In this document: in pieces, positions 25,001-34,108 of the stretch
Layout: each line of letters starts with the position of its first letter
How positions within the stretch are numbered: position 1 is the first letter of the stretch
DNA from: Gammaproteobacteria bacterium
GTDB taxonomy: Bacteria > Pseudomonadota > Gammaproteobacteria > Steroidobacterales > Rariloculaceae
Assembly: GCA_022825505.1 (NCBI GenBank)
Contig: JAJDWR010000011.1
Location: 59,625 to 123,624 of the forward strand
Direction: 5' to 3'
Length of the DNA: 64,000 bases
The notes under the pieces: generated by a model
Seen by the model: the letters and a program-made list of their open reading frames with translations, nothing else
The model's database searches: none
Told to the model about the DNA's origin: nothing
Made by a program: the position numbers and the translations under genes

Positions 25001-25903
25001 TCAGCGGCTATCGTGGCGACCGCGCCTGACCGCGAGAAATATCCCGACGACGACGAGGCCCGCCCCGGCCAGATGGTAGGCGAACAGGCGCTCGTCCAGA
25101 AAACCGATGGCGAAGGCAGCGCCGAAGACCGGGATCAGGTTCACGAATATAGCCGCGCGGTTGGCCCCGACGGTGCGTATCGCCGAATTCCAGAAGTGCA
25201 CCGCAAACAGCGAGACGCCGACCGCAAGGAAAATGACGGCGCCAATGGTTTGCGGCGTCGGCAGGAATGGCCGATCCAGGAGGCTTTCCGCCACGTAGAG
25301 CGGCAATCCGACGATGGCGCCGCCCAAAGCGATCAGGAACAGCAGCACGGCCGTACCGGGTAACTCTGTTGCCCGATGCAACGAAATGGCGTAGAGCGAC
25401 CAGCAGCACACCGCAACGAACATGATCAGATCGCCGCTGTTGACGCTCAATTGGAGCAGCGCCTGAAAGCTGGCCTGAAACGCCATGACGAGGATTCCGA
25501 TGAAGGCGGCCACGACACCCAGGAAACGAACCCTCGTAAGCCGCTCCGCGAACACAAGGAACGCTGCGAGCGCCGTCACGGCCGGTTGCGTGGCGTTGAT
25601 GACGGTTGCATTGATGGCCGTCGTATAGCTCACCGCAACCACGGACAAGGTGGAGCCGGCCACCATGTACGCGCAGATGAGCGCTACCTGCCGCCGCGCC
25701 GACGGCGACGGCGGGAGTTCCCTGGCCACGCGGTTCCACACGAACGGCAGCAGCATCAGTGTCACGCCCAGCCACCGCCAGAACGTCAGCGCGAATGGCG
25801 GCGCAATCTCGTGAACGCCCCGAACGACGACGGGCCCGGCCCCCCACAGCGCCATGGCCAGCACGAGGTACAGGTAGGCAACGGGTCGCCGAACCGGTTT
25901 CAC
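25001..25903 (-). CDS. EamA/DMT-superfamily transporter
   Basis: 300 residues with ten predicted transmembrane helices in two EamA repeats: LYLVLAMALWGAGPVVVRG near the start, and SGDLIMFVAVCCWSLYAISL beginning the second half near residue 155. Pro and Gly positions such as NATQPAVTALAAFLVFAERL and NLIPVFGAAFAIGFLDERL fit drug/metabolite exporters of the RhaT/YdcZ type. It starts with GTG 22 bases after the MetE-like gene stop, so it may export a product or toxic by-product of that gene. Substrate unknown. Confidence 0.88.
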   Translation of the reverse strand: MKPVRRPVAYLYLVLAMALWGAGPVVVRGVHEIAPPFALTFWRWLGVTLMLLPFVWNRVARELPPSPSARRQVALICAYMVAGSTLSVVAVSYTTAINATVINATQPAVTALAAFLVFAERLTRVRFLGVVAAFIGILVMAFQASFQALLQLSVNSGDLIMFVAVCCWSLYAISLHRATELPGTAVLLFLIALGGAIVGLPLYVAESLLDRPFLPTPQTIGAVIFLAVGVSLFAVHFWNSAIRTVGANRAAIFVNLIPVFGAAFAIGFLDERLFAYHLAGAGLVVVGIFLAVRRGRHDSR

Positions 25904-25925
25904 GGTGCGACTCCCCGCCTTCGGA

Positions 25926-27107
25926 CTATTCCACGGGCACGAGCGAGTAGCGGCCGTCCGCCGCCAGGCATTCGGCTTCGGGCAGTCCCAGTTCGCGCTT
26001 CACGATGTTGGCGCCCTGCACCAGCGCGGCCATCTTGTAGCGGGCGTGGCGGCGGCTCATGCCTTCCCGCCCCATGCCGCAGTCGGAACACAGGATCAGC
26101 CGCTCGGCGGGAATGTGCTTGAGGGTATCCCGGATCCGCTGGGCGATTTCCTCGGGCCGCTCGATTTGCAGGGAATGGTGATCGATCATGCCGATGGCGA
26201 TCTTCTTCTCCTCGATCACCCTGCCGATGGCCGGTATGTCCCGCATTCCCGAACTGGTCGATTCGAACGTGATCACATCGGCATCCACACCGTTGTACGT
26301 CTCCAGCGCCGATTCGTAGCTCTGGACCTCCTTGAACATTCGCTGCTGCGACGGGTTGCCCCAGCACGTGTGGCACCAGACTTCCGTCTTCTCGCGCAAG
26401 CCCTTGACCGTGTTGTCGTAAACGCCTGCCATATCCGCCATGTCGTGCTTGCCGAACACTTTTCCCCGCACCGGGATCATGTGAATGGCCGGTTCCTCGA
26501 TCTGGATGACCGGGCAACCCGCATCGGCCAGGTCGTTGAGTTCCTCGTTCAGCGCATCGCTGAACGCCATCATCCGGTCGAAGGGGTCCTTGTAGTAGCG
26601 GTCATCCACGGCTGCGGAAAGGATGTCGGGCGTCACGGTACCGAACTTGACCGGCCTGGCGGTGAGCCGCTGGGCCGTCTTCCACATGGCGGTGTATTGC
26701 AGGTCGCCCCGGCCAATGGGCCCGACGACCCGCGGCATGACCCGGGCTTCGAGGTAGTCGTGGAGTATGTGTCCCATGGGGAACGCCACGCCGCCGGTCT
26801 TCATCACCGTTGGCTGGGGGTCGGTACGGTCGAGCCCGTCCATGTGGAACAGCGGATAACTCGTCCAGCTCTGTCCGCCCACTTCCTCGTCGTAATGGGC
26901 ATCCCCATCGGTGCAAATGTCCAGGCCCGCAATCTCCTGATCGCGCAGGTGCACCGCCACCGCATCCGTGTACTGTTCCCGATAACGGGAGTTCATCATC
27001 CGTCGGAGAAACGTCTCCGAACCCAGATTCTCGGTGAACCAACTGGGCCGCGGCAGCGATCCGATGATCGTTGTCGGAAGCAGCAGGTCGGCGGTGGCTT
27101 TCAGCAT
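25926..27107 (-). CDS. Cobalamin-independent methionine synthase-like (MetE C-terminal family) protein
   Basis: 393 residues forming a single MetE-type barrel, about half the length of true MetE. TTIIGSLPRP is the usual opening; CTDGDAHYD, PVIQIEEPAIHM, WCHTCWGN and LCSDCGMGR contain the likely Zn ligands (His and Cys of HTC, Cys of SDCG). Such short homologues occur in catabolic clusters as methyltransferases acting on small methylated or thiol compounds; the real substrate is unknown. AAGGAG lies ten bases before the ATG. It is in an operon with the DMT exporter. Confidence 0.85.
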   Translation of the reverse strand: MLKATADLLLPTTIIGSLPRPSWFTENLGSETFLRRMMNSRYREQYTDAVAVHLRDQEIAGLDICTDGDAHYDEEVGGQSWTSYPLFHMDGLDRTDPQPTVMKTGGVAFPMGHILHDYLEARVMPRVVGPIGRGDLQYTAMWKTAQRLTARPVKFGTVTPDILSAAVDDRYYKDPFDRMMAFSDALNEELNDLADAGCPVIQIEEPAIHMIPVRGKVFGKHDMADMAGVYDNTVKGLREKTEVWCHTCWGNPSQQRMFKEVQSYESALETYNGVDADVITFESTSSGMRDIPAIGRVIEEKKIAIGMIDHHSLQIERPEEIAQRIRDTLKHIPAERLILCSDCGMGREGMSRRHARYKMAALVQGANIVKRELGLPEAECLAADGRYSLVPVE

Positions 27108-27361
27108 GCCCTGAAACTCCTTCGGTTGATGCGGGGACCATACCCCCGCAGAGCGATTTCGAATGGATCGAACCCGAACTTGCGGCGGTTGGCCAATCGC
27201 TGGCTGCCGTTATGATGCGGCGATGCGGAAAAAAGTCAAACGACACTGTCGCGGCGCCTGATCTTGGGCGCAAGCGTGGCTCCGGTTCGATTGCGCCGGC
27301 AAGCCTCCCTCCTATAATGACGGTCGCACACTGCGAGCAAGCTGCAATTGGAGTCGAACCG

Positions 27362-29452
27362 ATGACTGGCAACAAGAACATACGCAAACCGGAACTCCTG
27401 CAAATGCGATCACGGGGACGAACCGGCGATCGATGCCATCCGGGATCGACGCCCTGCATCGGTCGCCACAAGGGCGTCGTACTGGCAGCGTTCGTTTCGG
27501 TGCTATGCGGCGTATGCGCGAATGCACCGGCCCTCGCCCAGGGTTTCGATACCTCGGGTGGTGAGTGGCTGACCTACGGAGGCGACCTCGCCAACACTCG
27601 CTACGCACCCCACGGCCAGATCAACGCCGAGAACTTCAACGATCTGGAAATCGCCTGGCGCTTCAACACGGCGGCCCTGGGCCCGGAGCCCGAGTTCAAT
27701 CTTCAGACCACGCCCCTGATGGCCAACGGCGTCATCTACACCACGGCGGGAACACGCCGCTCGGTCGTGGCGCTGGATGCCGCGACCGGCGAACTCTTGT
27801 GGCTGCACCGCGAGAACGAGGGCGAACGCGGCGAAGTCGCACCCCGCCAGCAGTCCGGGCGCGGGCTGGCTTACTGGAGCGACGGCGAGCAGTCGCGCAT
27901 CCTCTACGTCACCAAGGGCTACCGGATGATTTCGCTGGACGCGGTCACCGGGATTCCCGATTCTGGGTTCGGCGAAGGCGGCGTTGCGGACCTGAAACTG
28001 GAAGCCGATCAGGACATGGACCTGATCACCGGCGAGATCGGACTGGCAGCGACGCCCATCGTGGCCGGCGACGTGGTCATCGTCGGCGCCGCGCACCTGG
28101 TCGGGTCCCGACCCGTGAGCATGCGCAACGAGAAGGGCTACATTCGCGGCTACGACGTGCGCACCGGCGAGCGGCTGTGGATCTTTCACACGATTCCGAT
28201 GCAAGGCGAGTTCGGTTTCGATACCTGGGAAGGCGACTCGGCCTCGTACACGGGCAATACCGGTGTCTGGACGCAGATCAGCGTGGACCTGGAAAACGAA
28301 CTGGTTTTCCTGCCCGTGGAGCAGCCAACCAATGACTGGTATGGCGGGCACCGCCACGGCGACGGGTTGTTCGGCGAGAGCGTGGTGGCCGTCGACCTGT
28401 ACACGGGCGAAAGGCGCTGGCACTTTCAGCTCGTCCACCACGGCATCTGGGACTTCGACATTCCCAGCGCTCCGGTACTTGCCGATCTCGTGGTTGACGG
28501 GCAGCCGATTCCGGCAGTCATTCAGCCGACCAAGCAAAACTGGCTCTACGTATTCAATCGCCTCACGGGCGAACCGGTATGGCCCATCGAGGAGCGGCCG
28601 GTGGAAGCCTCGGATGTCCCGGGCGAACTGGCGAGTCCGACACAACCATTCGTCACGTGGCCGCCACCGCACGATCTTCAGGGCCTGTCGGTCGATGACC
28701 TCATCGATTTCACGCCGGAGCTGCGTGCTGAAGCCATCGAACTCGTATCCCGCTACAAGATCGGACCGATGTTCACGCCGCCGGTGGTGAGTCGCTGGGA
28801 AGGCCCTCTGGCCATGTTGATGGTGCCCTCCTCCACAGGTGGCGCGAACTGGCCGGGCGCGTCGTACGATCCGGAAACCGGCATGCTCTACATCCAGTCC
28901 CAGACGCTGGTGTCGGCCATTGGCCTGGTGCCGGGCGGCGAGGATTCGGACATGAATTACATTCTGGGCGTCGTCCAGGACCCGGGCCTTGATCTTCCGC
29001 CCCTGAGCGGCATGGCCGCCTCGCCCACTGTCCAGGGACTGCCCATCGTCAAGCCGCCCTACGCCCGCATTACCGCCTACGACATGAACACGGGCAACAT
29101 CGTCTGGCAGGTCCCTCACGGCGACACGCCGGACGAGGTGCGCGATCATCCGCTGCTGGCGGGTATGGACATTCCCCGCACCGGCCGGCCCGGCCGCGGC
29201 GGCGTGCTCGCGACATCGACCCTGCTGATCGCGGGCGAGAACGGCTTCGTCACGACACCCCAAGGGCGCGGTGCCATGCTCCGTGCGTACGACAAGGCGA
29301 CAGGTGAAGACATCGGCGCCGTGTACATGCCGGCGCCGCAGTCCGGCGCGCCGATGACCTACATGCTGGACGGCAAACAGTACGTGGTAGTCGCCGCCAG
29401 CGGGCAGGGCTACGGCGCGGAACTGCTGGCGTATGCGCTGCCGGAAGAATAA
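27362..29452 (+). CDS. Exported PQQ-dependent (quinoprotein) dehydrogenase
   Basis: 696-residue periplasmic enzyme with an eight-bladed PQQ propeller. The ATG at 27362 has GGAG upstream and begins a long basic signal region ending APALAQ; the mature part starts with WLTYGGDLANTRYAP, the standard opening. Blade motifs ALDAATGELLW, GYDVRTGERLW, VAVDLYTGERRWHFQ, NWPGASYDPETGMLYIQ and AYDMNTGNIVW are clear. There are no N-terminal membrane helices as in Gcd and no C-terminal cytochrome c, so electrons must pass to a separate carrier. It could oxidise an alcohol, sugar or aldehyde. The Tat-type PLP enzyme follows 19 bases later. Confidence 0.9.
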   Translation: MTGNKNIRKPELLQMRSRGRTGDRCHPGSTPCIGRHKGVVLAAFVSVLCGVCANAPALAQGFDTSGGEWLTYGGDLANTRYAPHGQINAENFNDLEIAWRFNTAALGPEPEFNLQTTPLMANGVIYTTAGTRRSVVALDAATGELLWLHRENEGERGEVAPRQQSGRGLAYWSDGEQSRILYVTKGYRMISLDAVTGIPDSGFGEGGVADLKLEADQDMDLITGEIGLAATPIVAGDVVIVGAAHLVGSRPVSMRNEKGYIRGYDVRTGERLWIFHTIPMQGEFGFDTWEGDSASYTGNTGVWTQISVDLENELVFLPVEQPTNDWYGGHRHGDGLFGESVVAVDLYTGERRWHFQLVHHGIWDFDIPSAPVLADLVVDGQPIPAVIQPTKQNWLYVFNRLTGEPVWPIEERPVEASDVPGELASPTQPFVTWPPPHDLQGLSVDDLIDFTPELRAEAIELVSRYKIGPMFTPPVVSRWEGPLAMLMVPSSTGGANWPGASYDPETGMLYIQSQTLVSAIGLVPGGEDSDMNYILGVVQDPGLDLPPLSGMAASPTVQGLPIVKPPYARITAYDMNTGNIVWQVPHGDTPDEVRDHPLLAGMDIPRTGRPGRGGVLATSTLLIAGENGFVTTPQGRGAMLRAYDKATGEDIGAVYMPAPQSGAPMTYMLDGKQYVVVAASGQGYGAELLAYALPEE

Positions 29453-29471
29453 TCGATAGTACGGAAATCCA

Positions 29472-30836
29472 ATGGAGACCGAAATGTCACCAATCCACGA
29501 GTTCAGCCGCAGAGCCTTTTTGAGAAGAACGGGAATGGCGGCGGCCCTGGGTGCGATCGGGGCAAGGCCGACACTGGCCGGCGCGCAAGGACTTCCGGCA
29601 TCAGGTTCCGGACAGACCTTCGATTTTGACGAGATCTACGATCGCAGGGGCAGCGAAAGCATCAAGTGGGACCGGCCCATCGAAGGGGTCGAAGCAGAAA
29701 TCGAAGTCGGCATGGGAATCGCCGACATGGACTTCCGTGCCGCGCCCTGCATCACCGACGCCCTGGCCAGGCGTTGCGAGCACGAAAATTGGGGCTATCT
29801 GGCCAGGCCCGAGTCATACACGCAGGCGATCGTGGACTGGAACCAACGCCGCTATGGGCTGGAGATCGACCCGGACACCATCGAACTCACCTCGGGCGTG
29901 CATTCGGGGCTGATCGCAGCGCTCCGAAGCCTTTCTCCTCCCGGGTCAAGCGTACTGATGAACACGCCCACCTATGACGGCTTCTACAATTTCGAACTCC
30001 GCTACTCGCGCACGGTGGCCGAAGAAAGCGAGATGCAGATCGTCGACGGTCGCTACCAGGTCGACTGGGACGACTTCGAACGGCGCGCCAGCCGGGCCAA
30101 CGTCTTCCTCCTGTGCAACCCCCAGAACCCGACCGGCAACTGCTGGTCCGAAGAGGACCTGCTGCGAATGGGCGAGATCTGCCTCCGGCGCCGCGTCATC
30201 GTGCTCGCCGACGAGATCCACTGCGATTTCGTGACCGCGGGCAACCGGTACACGCCCTTCGCCAGCCTTCCCGACAGGGAAATTGTCGGCAACAGCCTTA
30301 CCTTCAAGAGCACTAGCAAGTCCTTCAGCCTTGCGGCAATGAAGGCCGCCTGGTACTTCTCGACAAATCCCGACCTGCTCGAGCGCGTGCGCTCCAACAC
30401 GCGAGTCGATCTGAGCACCCTGGGCATGGAGGCGAACCGCGCCGCGCTCATCGAAGGCGATGACTGGCTCGATCAACTGCTCCCCTACATCGACGCCAAT
30501 CACGACTTCGTGGAACGCTACCTGCGGGAGAACATCCCCGCGATCAAGTACACAAAGGCGCAGGGAACCTACCTGGCGTGGCTGGACGTGAGCGAACTGT
30601 CGGAGCGGGTCGGCGCCCGCGAGATGGCCGAGCGGGAGAACGGCACGGCGGAGTCCGCGGTCACGGCCGAGGAGATCATGCAACGCTGGTTCGGCAACAA
30701 CGCGGGGGTTTACCTGAACCCGGGTAGCGCCTATGGAACGGGCGGCGCCGGCCACATGCGCATGAACCTCGCGACGTCGCGCCTCCTCATCCGCAAGGCA
30801 CTCGACAACATAGGGACGGCGGTTGCGGCGGCGTAA
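29472..30836 (+). CDS. Tat-exported MalY/PatB-like PLP-dependent lyase or aminotransferase
   Basis: 454-residue fold-type I PLP enzyme. The PLP lysine is in TSKSFSLAAMKAAW; LCNPQNPTGNCWSEEDL, VIVLADEIHCDF and the N-terminal GIADMDFRAAP match MalY/PatB cystathionine beta-lyase-like proteins. Unusually, residues 12-36 form a twin-arginine signal, SRRAFLRRTGMAAALGAIG, followed by a hydrophobic stretch and an Ala-Gly-Ala site, suggesting export of the folded, cofactor-loaded enzyme. It sits 19 bases after a periplasmic PQQ dehydrogenase. A periplasmic C-S lyase or transaminase role is inference; the fold and the signal are seen. Confidence 0.85.
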   Translation: METEMSPIHEFSRRAFLRRTGMAAALGAIGARPTLAGAQGLPASGSGQTFDFDEIYDRRGSESIKWDRPIEGVEAEIEVGMGIADMDFRAAPCITDALARRCEHENWGYLARPESYTQAIVDWNQRRYGLEIDPDTIELTSGVHSGLIAALRSLSPPGSSVLMNTPTYDGFYNFELRYSRTVAEESEMQIVDGRYQVDWDDFERRASRANVFLLCNPQNPTGNCWSEEDLLRMGEICLRRRVIVLADEIHCDFVTAGNRYTPFASLPDREIVGNSLTFKSTSKSFSLAAMKAAWYFSTNPDLLERVRSNTRVDLSTLGMEANRAALIEGDDWLDQLLPYIDANHDFVERYLRENIPAIKYTKAQGTYLAWLDVSELSERVGAREMAERENGTAESAVTAEEIMQRWFGNNAGVYLNPGSAYGTGGAGHMRMNLATSRLLIRKALDNIGTAVAAA

Positions 30837-30867
30837 ACCGAGGCTCCACTCCACAAAGTAATGCCTG

Positions 30868-31863
30868 ATGGCACTGCCACCCATACTGCGGAACCTGCGC
30901 ATCCCTGTGATCGGTGCGCCGATGTTCATCGTCTCCAATCCCGATCTTGTCATCGCCCAGTGCACGTCCGGGATTGCCGGTGGTTTTCCGGCGCTCAACG
31001 CGCGCGAAGAGGAAGGCGCGCCGATCGAGCTCGATCGCTGGATTACACGCATCAAGGAGGAGTGTGACCGACACGATCAGGCACATCCGGACCGCCCGGC
31101 AGCACCGTTCGCGACCAACCTGATCCTGCGCCGTACAAATGTACGCCTCGACCGTGACCTGGACATCTGCGTCAAGCACGAAGTGCCGATCGTTATCACG
31201 TCACTGGGTGCGCGCGAGGAAGTCTACGAAGCGGTGCGCTCGTATGGCGGCATCACGCTGCATGACATCATCAATAACCGCTTCGCGAAGAAAGCCATCG
31301 AAAAGGGCGCCGACGGGCTGATTGCAGTGGCAGCCGGTGCCGGCGGGCATGCGGGAATAACGTCGCCGCTCGCCCTGGTGCAGGAAATCCGCGAATGGTT
31401 CGACGGCCCGCTGGTGCTGTCCGGCTGTATTGCAAGGGGTGACTCGGTGCTGGCTGCAGAGGCCATGGGTGCCGACCTCGGCTATGTCGGGTCTGCGTTT
31501 ATCGCCACAAAGGAAGCCAACGCGGTGGATGGATACAAGGAAATGATCGTGGAGAGCGCCGCCGACGACATCATGTATACCGACCTGTTGAGCGGTCTGC
31601 ATGCCAGCTATCTCAAAGGTGCCGTGCGCAATTGCGGGTTGGATCCCGACAATCTCAAGAATTCCATTGCCACATTCAAGAAAGCTGGCGAAGGCCCGTC
31701 GCTACCGAATGCGTGGAAACACATCTGGAGTGCGGGACAAGGTGTAGGTGCGATCAAGCACGTGCCGACGGCGGCAGAACTTGTCGACCGCCTGGAACGC
31801 GAATATCTCGCCGCACGCGAGCGCCTGGGCCTGAGTCCGGCCACAAGAGTCGCAGCAGGATAG
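30868..31863 (+). CDS. Nitronate monooxygenase (2-nitropropane dioxygenase-like)
   Basis: 331-residue FMN-dependent TIM-barrel protein. PVIGAPMFIVSNPDLV at the start, the central AAGAGGHAGITSPLALVQEI (residues ~153-172) with the phosphate-binding Gly-rich loop and conserved His, and ALVLSGCIARGDSVLAAEA-type barrel strands fit the family, which oxidises propionate-3-nitronate and related nitronates or acts on FMN-dependent CoA substrates. It begins 31 bases after the PLP enzyme gene and may share its transcript. Convergent with the GST gene. Confidence 0.88.
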   Translation: MALPPILRNLRIPVIGAPMFIVSNPDLVIAQCTSGIAGGFPALNAREEEGAPIELDRWITRIKEECDRHDQAHPDRPAAPFATNLILRRTNVRLDRDLDICVKHEVPIVITSLGAREEVYEAVRSYGGITLHDIINNRFAKKAIEKGADGLIAVAAGAGGHAGITSPLALVQEIREWFDGPLVLSGCIARGDSVLAAEAMGADLGYVGSAFIATKEANAVDGYKEMIVESAADDIMYTDLLSGLHASYLKGAVRNCGLDPDNLKNSIATFKKAGEGPSLPNAWKHIWSAGQGVGAIKHVPTAAELVDRLEREYLAARERLGLSPATRVAAG

Positions 31864-31866
31864 TTC

Positions 31867-32709
31867 TCAGGAGGAAGGCCTGGCAATATTGTCTGAGCGT
31901 GCCGCCACCTCTTCACGAACGCGCTGAATCGATGGCCGTTGCGCCAATCGCTCGGCATAGGCCGAAACGGCAGGGTACCCGTCGTAGGGCATGTAGTCTC
32001 CGGCGTAACAGAAGGCCGCAGCGGCTGAACAGTCGGACAGCGAGAAGGCGTCCCCGTTGGCCCAGGTGCTGCCGCTCAATTCGTACTCCAGGAAATCGTA
32101 CACCGCCTTGACGTGGAAACGCGCCTCCTCGATCTTGCGTTCGTCGCGCTCGGCGTCGGGCTTTCGGGATTCGAAGAACAGGGTCGCGATGGGCTCGGTC
32201 AGATAGAAATCGATGAAACGGTCCTTGAAGCGAGTCTTGCGCGCCACGTCCGGATTGTCGGAGATGAGCGGCGCGCCGCCCAGCCCATCCAGGTATTCGA
32301 TGATGATGCTGGACTCGGGAATCAGCGGGCCATGATTGAGCACGATCAGGGGAATTCTGCCCACGGGATAGATCTTGCGGAATTGCTCGCGCTCCCCTTC
32401 CGCCATCATGTTGACGATATGGGGCGTGAACTGAAGCCCCTTTTCGTAAATGGCCACCAGGACCTTCTGAGAATACGGCGACCTTGGGTGATAGTAGAGC
32501 CCGAAATGCGGCCGGGTGCGCTCGTGCTCATCGCTGGCTTCGCGTTCCTGCGCCTGGTGGGCCCTCAACGCGACAGCGGCGTCGCGCTCGGCTTTGAAGG
32601 GACCGTGCCAGTTGTATTGATGATCGTGCCAGTACCACCCTCCGGGCCACGGCTCTTCGGCGAATTTCGTCGCATACCACTGGGAAGCCCAGTATCTGGG
32701 ATTGTTCAA
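31867..32709 (-). CDS. Glutathione S-transferase family protein with N-terminal extension
   Basis: 280 residues. The thioredoxin-like domain starts only near residue 68 (HFGLYYHPRSPYSQKVLVAI, with a SPYS active-site Ser), followed by PVGRIPLIVLNHGPLIPESS (cis-Pro and the glutathione gamma-Glu site) and an all-helical C-terminal domain. The first ~65 residues are rich in Trp, His and Tyr (WPGGWYWHDHQYNWHGP) and are not part of a standard GST. TTG at 32709 with GGAG nine bases upstream is the only reasonable start. A role in detoxification or in aromatic or ether-bond catabolism is possible. Confidence 0.83.
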   Translation of the reverse strand: MNNPRYWASQWYATKFAEEPWPGGWYWHDHQYNWHGPFKAERDAAVALRAHQAQEREASDEHERTRPHFGLYYHPRSPYSQKVLVAIYEKGLQFTPHIVNMMAEGEREQFRKIYPVGRIPLIVLNHGPLIPESSIIIEYLDGLGGAPLISDNPDVARKTRFKDRFIDFYLTEPIATLFFESRKPDAERDERKIEEARFHVKAVYDFLEYELSGSTWANGDAFSLSDCSAAAAFCYAGDYMPYDGYPAVSAYAERLAQRPSIQRVREEVAARSDNIARPSS

Positions 32710-32866
32710 TTGAGGCGTCTCCTGGATCGGAGCGGCCAGAATACCCCAATTGCTGTACGGGGTGGCCGAGAAAAAACCTCGACCACTTCCTGCCCATGCG
32801 CCGTCGGCCTGCCGGTCCTCCCGCCCATGCGGCGGGACTCCTGCCGCAGGCTGCTAGTATCCGCGC

Positions 32867-33973
32867 ATGGAATCGCAGAACGCGGTAGTGATCGGCGCGG
32901 GCGTCGTGGGTCTCGCCATCGCCCGCGCGCTGGCACTGGAAGGCCGCGACGTGCTCGTCATCGAGCGGCATGGACGGATCGGCGAAGAAACATCGTCGCG
33001 CAATTCCGAGGTCATTCATGCGGGCATTTACTACGCTCCCGGCAGCCTGAAGGCGAAACTGTGCGTTCGCGGCAAGAAATTGCTGTATCGCTACTGCCGG
33101 GATCGATCGATCCGGCACAGACGCTGCGGCAAATTGATCGTGGCGGCCAACGAAACCCAGCGCGCGGAACTGGAGGCGATCAAGGCAAGGGGCAATGCGA
33201 GCGGGGTCGACGATCTGGAAGTCGTGGACCGTGCGGAGGCAGCGAAACTGCAACCCAACGTGGTCTGTACTTCAGCGCTGAGTTCACCCTCTACGGGAAT
33301 TGTCGACAGCCACGAACTGATGACGTGCTTTCAGGGCGACCTCGAAGCAGCCGGAGGCACGGTTGCCCTGCGCTGCGAATTCCTCCGCGGTCAGGTGGAA
33401 CGAAACGGCTTCACATTGCGCGTCCGGTCGGTGGGCGAACCGCTCGACATTCGCGCACGGATACTCATCAACTCTGCCGGACTGGCCGCGGGGAACGTTG
33501 CAGGGAATGTCGAAGGTCTGGCGCCCCGACATGTGCCCCGCATACGCTTCGCCAAGGGCAACTACTTCATCTATCGGGGCAAGCATCCGTTTCGTCGTCT
33601 CGTGTACCCGGTGCCGGAATCCGGGGGGCTGGGTGTGCACGTCACCCTGGATCTGTTTGGTCAGGCGCGCTTCGGACCGGATGTGCAATGGATCGACGCG
33701 CCGGACTACTCGGTGGATGAGTCGCGCCGGGATCGATTCTTCGAAGCCATTCGGAGCTACTGGCCCGAGGTCAGCCGCAACCGGCTGGCGCCCGGATATG
33801 TCGGTGTGCGGCCCAAGCTCATACGGCCTGTCGACCCACCGGGCGACTTCGTGATCCAGGGGCCGGCTGCGCATGGGATACCGGGGCTGATCAACCTGTA
33901 CGGGATCGAATCGCCGGGCCTCACCTCATCGCTGGCGATCGCCGAACACGTTGCGCAAGTGCTGCAACAATAG
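32867..33973 (+). CDS. FAD-dependent oxidoreductase, L-2-hydroxyglutarate oxidase/dehydrogenase-like
   Basis: 368 residues of the DAO/LhgO family. The N-terminal dinucleotide motif VVIGAGVVGLAIARALA is followed by SSRNSEVIHAGIYYAPGSLK, characteristic of L-2-hydroxyglutarate dehydrogenases; NSAGLAAGNVA and the C-terminal NLYGIESPGLTSSLAIAEHV complete the FAD site. Electrons would go to quinone or oxygen. The exact hydroxyacid is not certain. It stands alone and is followed by a strong hairpin. Confidence 0.86.
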   Translation: MESQNAVVIGAGVVGLAIARALALEGRDVLVIERHGRIGEETSSRNSEVIHAGIYYAPGSLKAKLCVRGKKLLYRYCRDRSIRHRRCGKLIVAANETQRAELEAIKARGNASGVDDLEVVDRAEAAKLQPNVVCTSALSSPSTGIVDSHELMTCFQGDLEAAGGTVALRCEFLRGQVERNGFTLRVRSVGEPLDIRARILINSAGLAAGNVAGNVEGLAPRHVPRIRFAKGNYFIYRGKHPFRRLVYPVPESGGLGVHVTLDLFGQARFGPDVQWIDAPDYSVDESRRDRFFEAIRSYWPEVSRNRLAPGYVGVRPKLIRPVDPPGDFVIQGPAAHGIPGLINLYGIESPGLTSSLAIAEHVAQVLQQ

Positions 33974-33977
33974 AGCT

Positions 33978-34011
33978 ACATCCAACCGATGCGAAAGTTT
34001 CGGTTGGATGT
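33978..34011. other. Strong 12-bp hairpin after FAD oxidoreductase gene
   Basis: ACATCCAACCGA (33978-33989) and TCGGTTGGATGT (34000-34011) pair perfectly around a 10-base loop, five bases after the oxidoreductase stop. No T run follows, so efficient intrinsic termination is doubtful, but it separates this gene from the selenoprotein gene 98 bases downstream. Confidence 0.7.
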
Positions 34012-34108
34012 GGCATCAGCTCGAGTTGACGGGAAACGGCTTGTAGTTCGCGCCGAGACCGGTAACAATCTTCAGTCAGTGGCGCAGTCGAAAGCCGGAG
34101 TTACCATC

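Noticed and set aside
25926..27107. MetE-like gene as a true methionine synthase
   Set aside because: It is half the MetE length, lacks the N-terminal barrel and sits with an exporter, so the metE symbol was not given.
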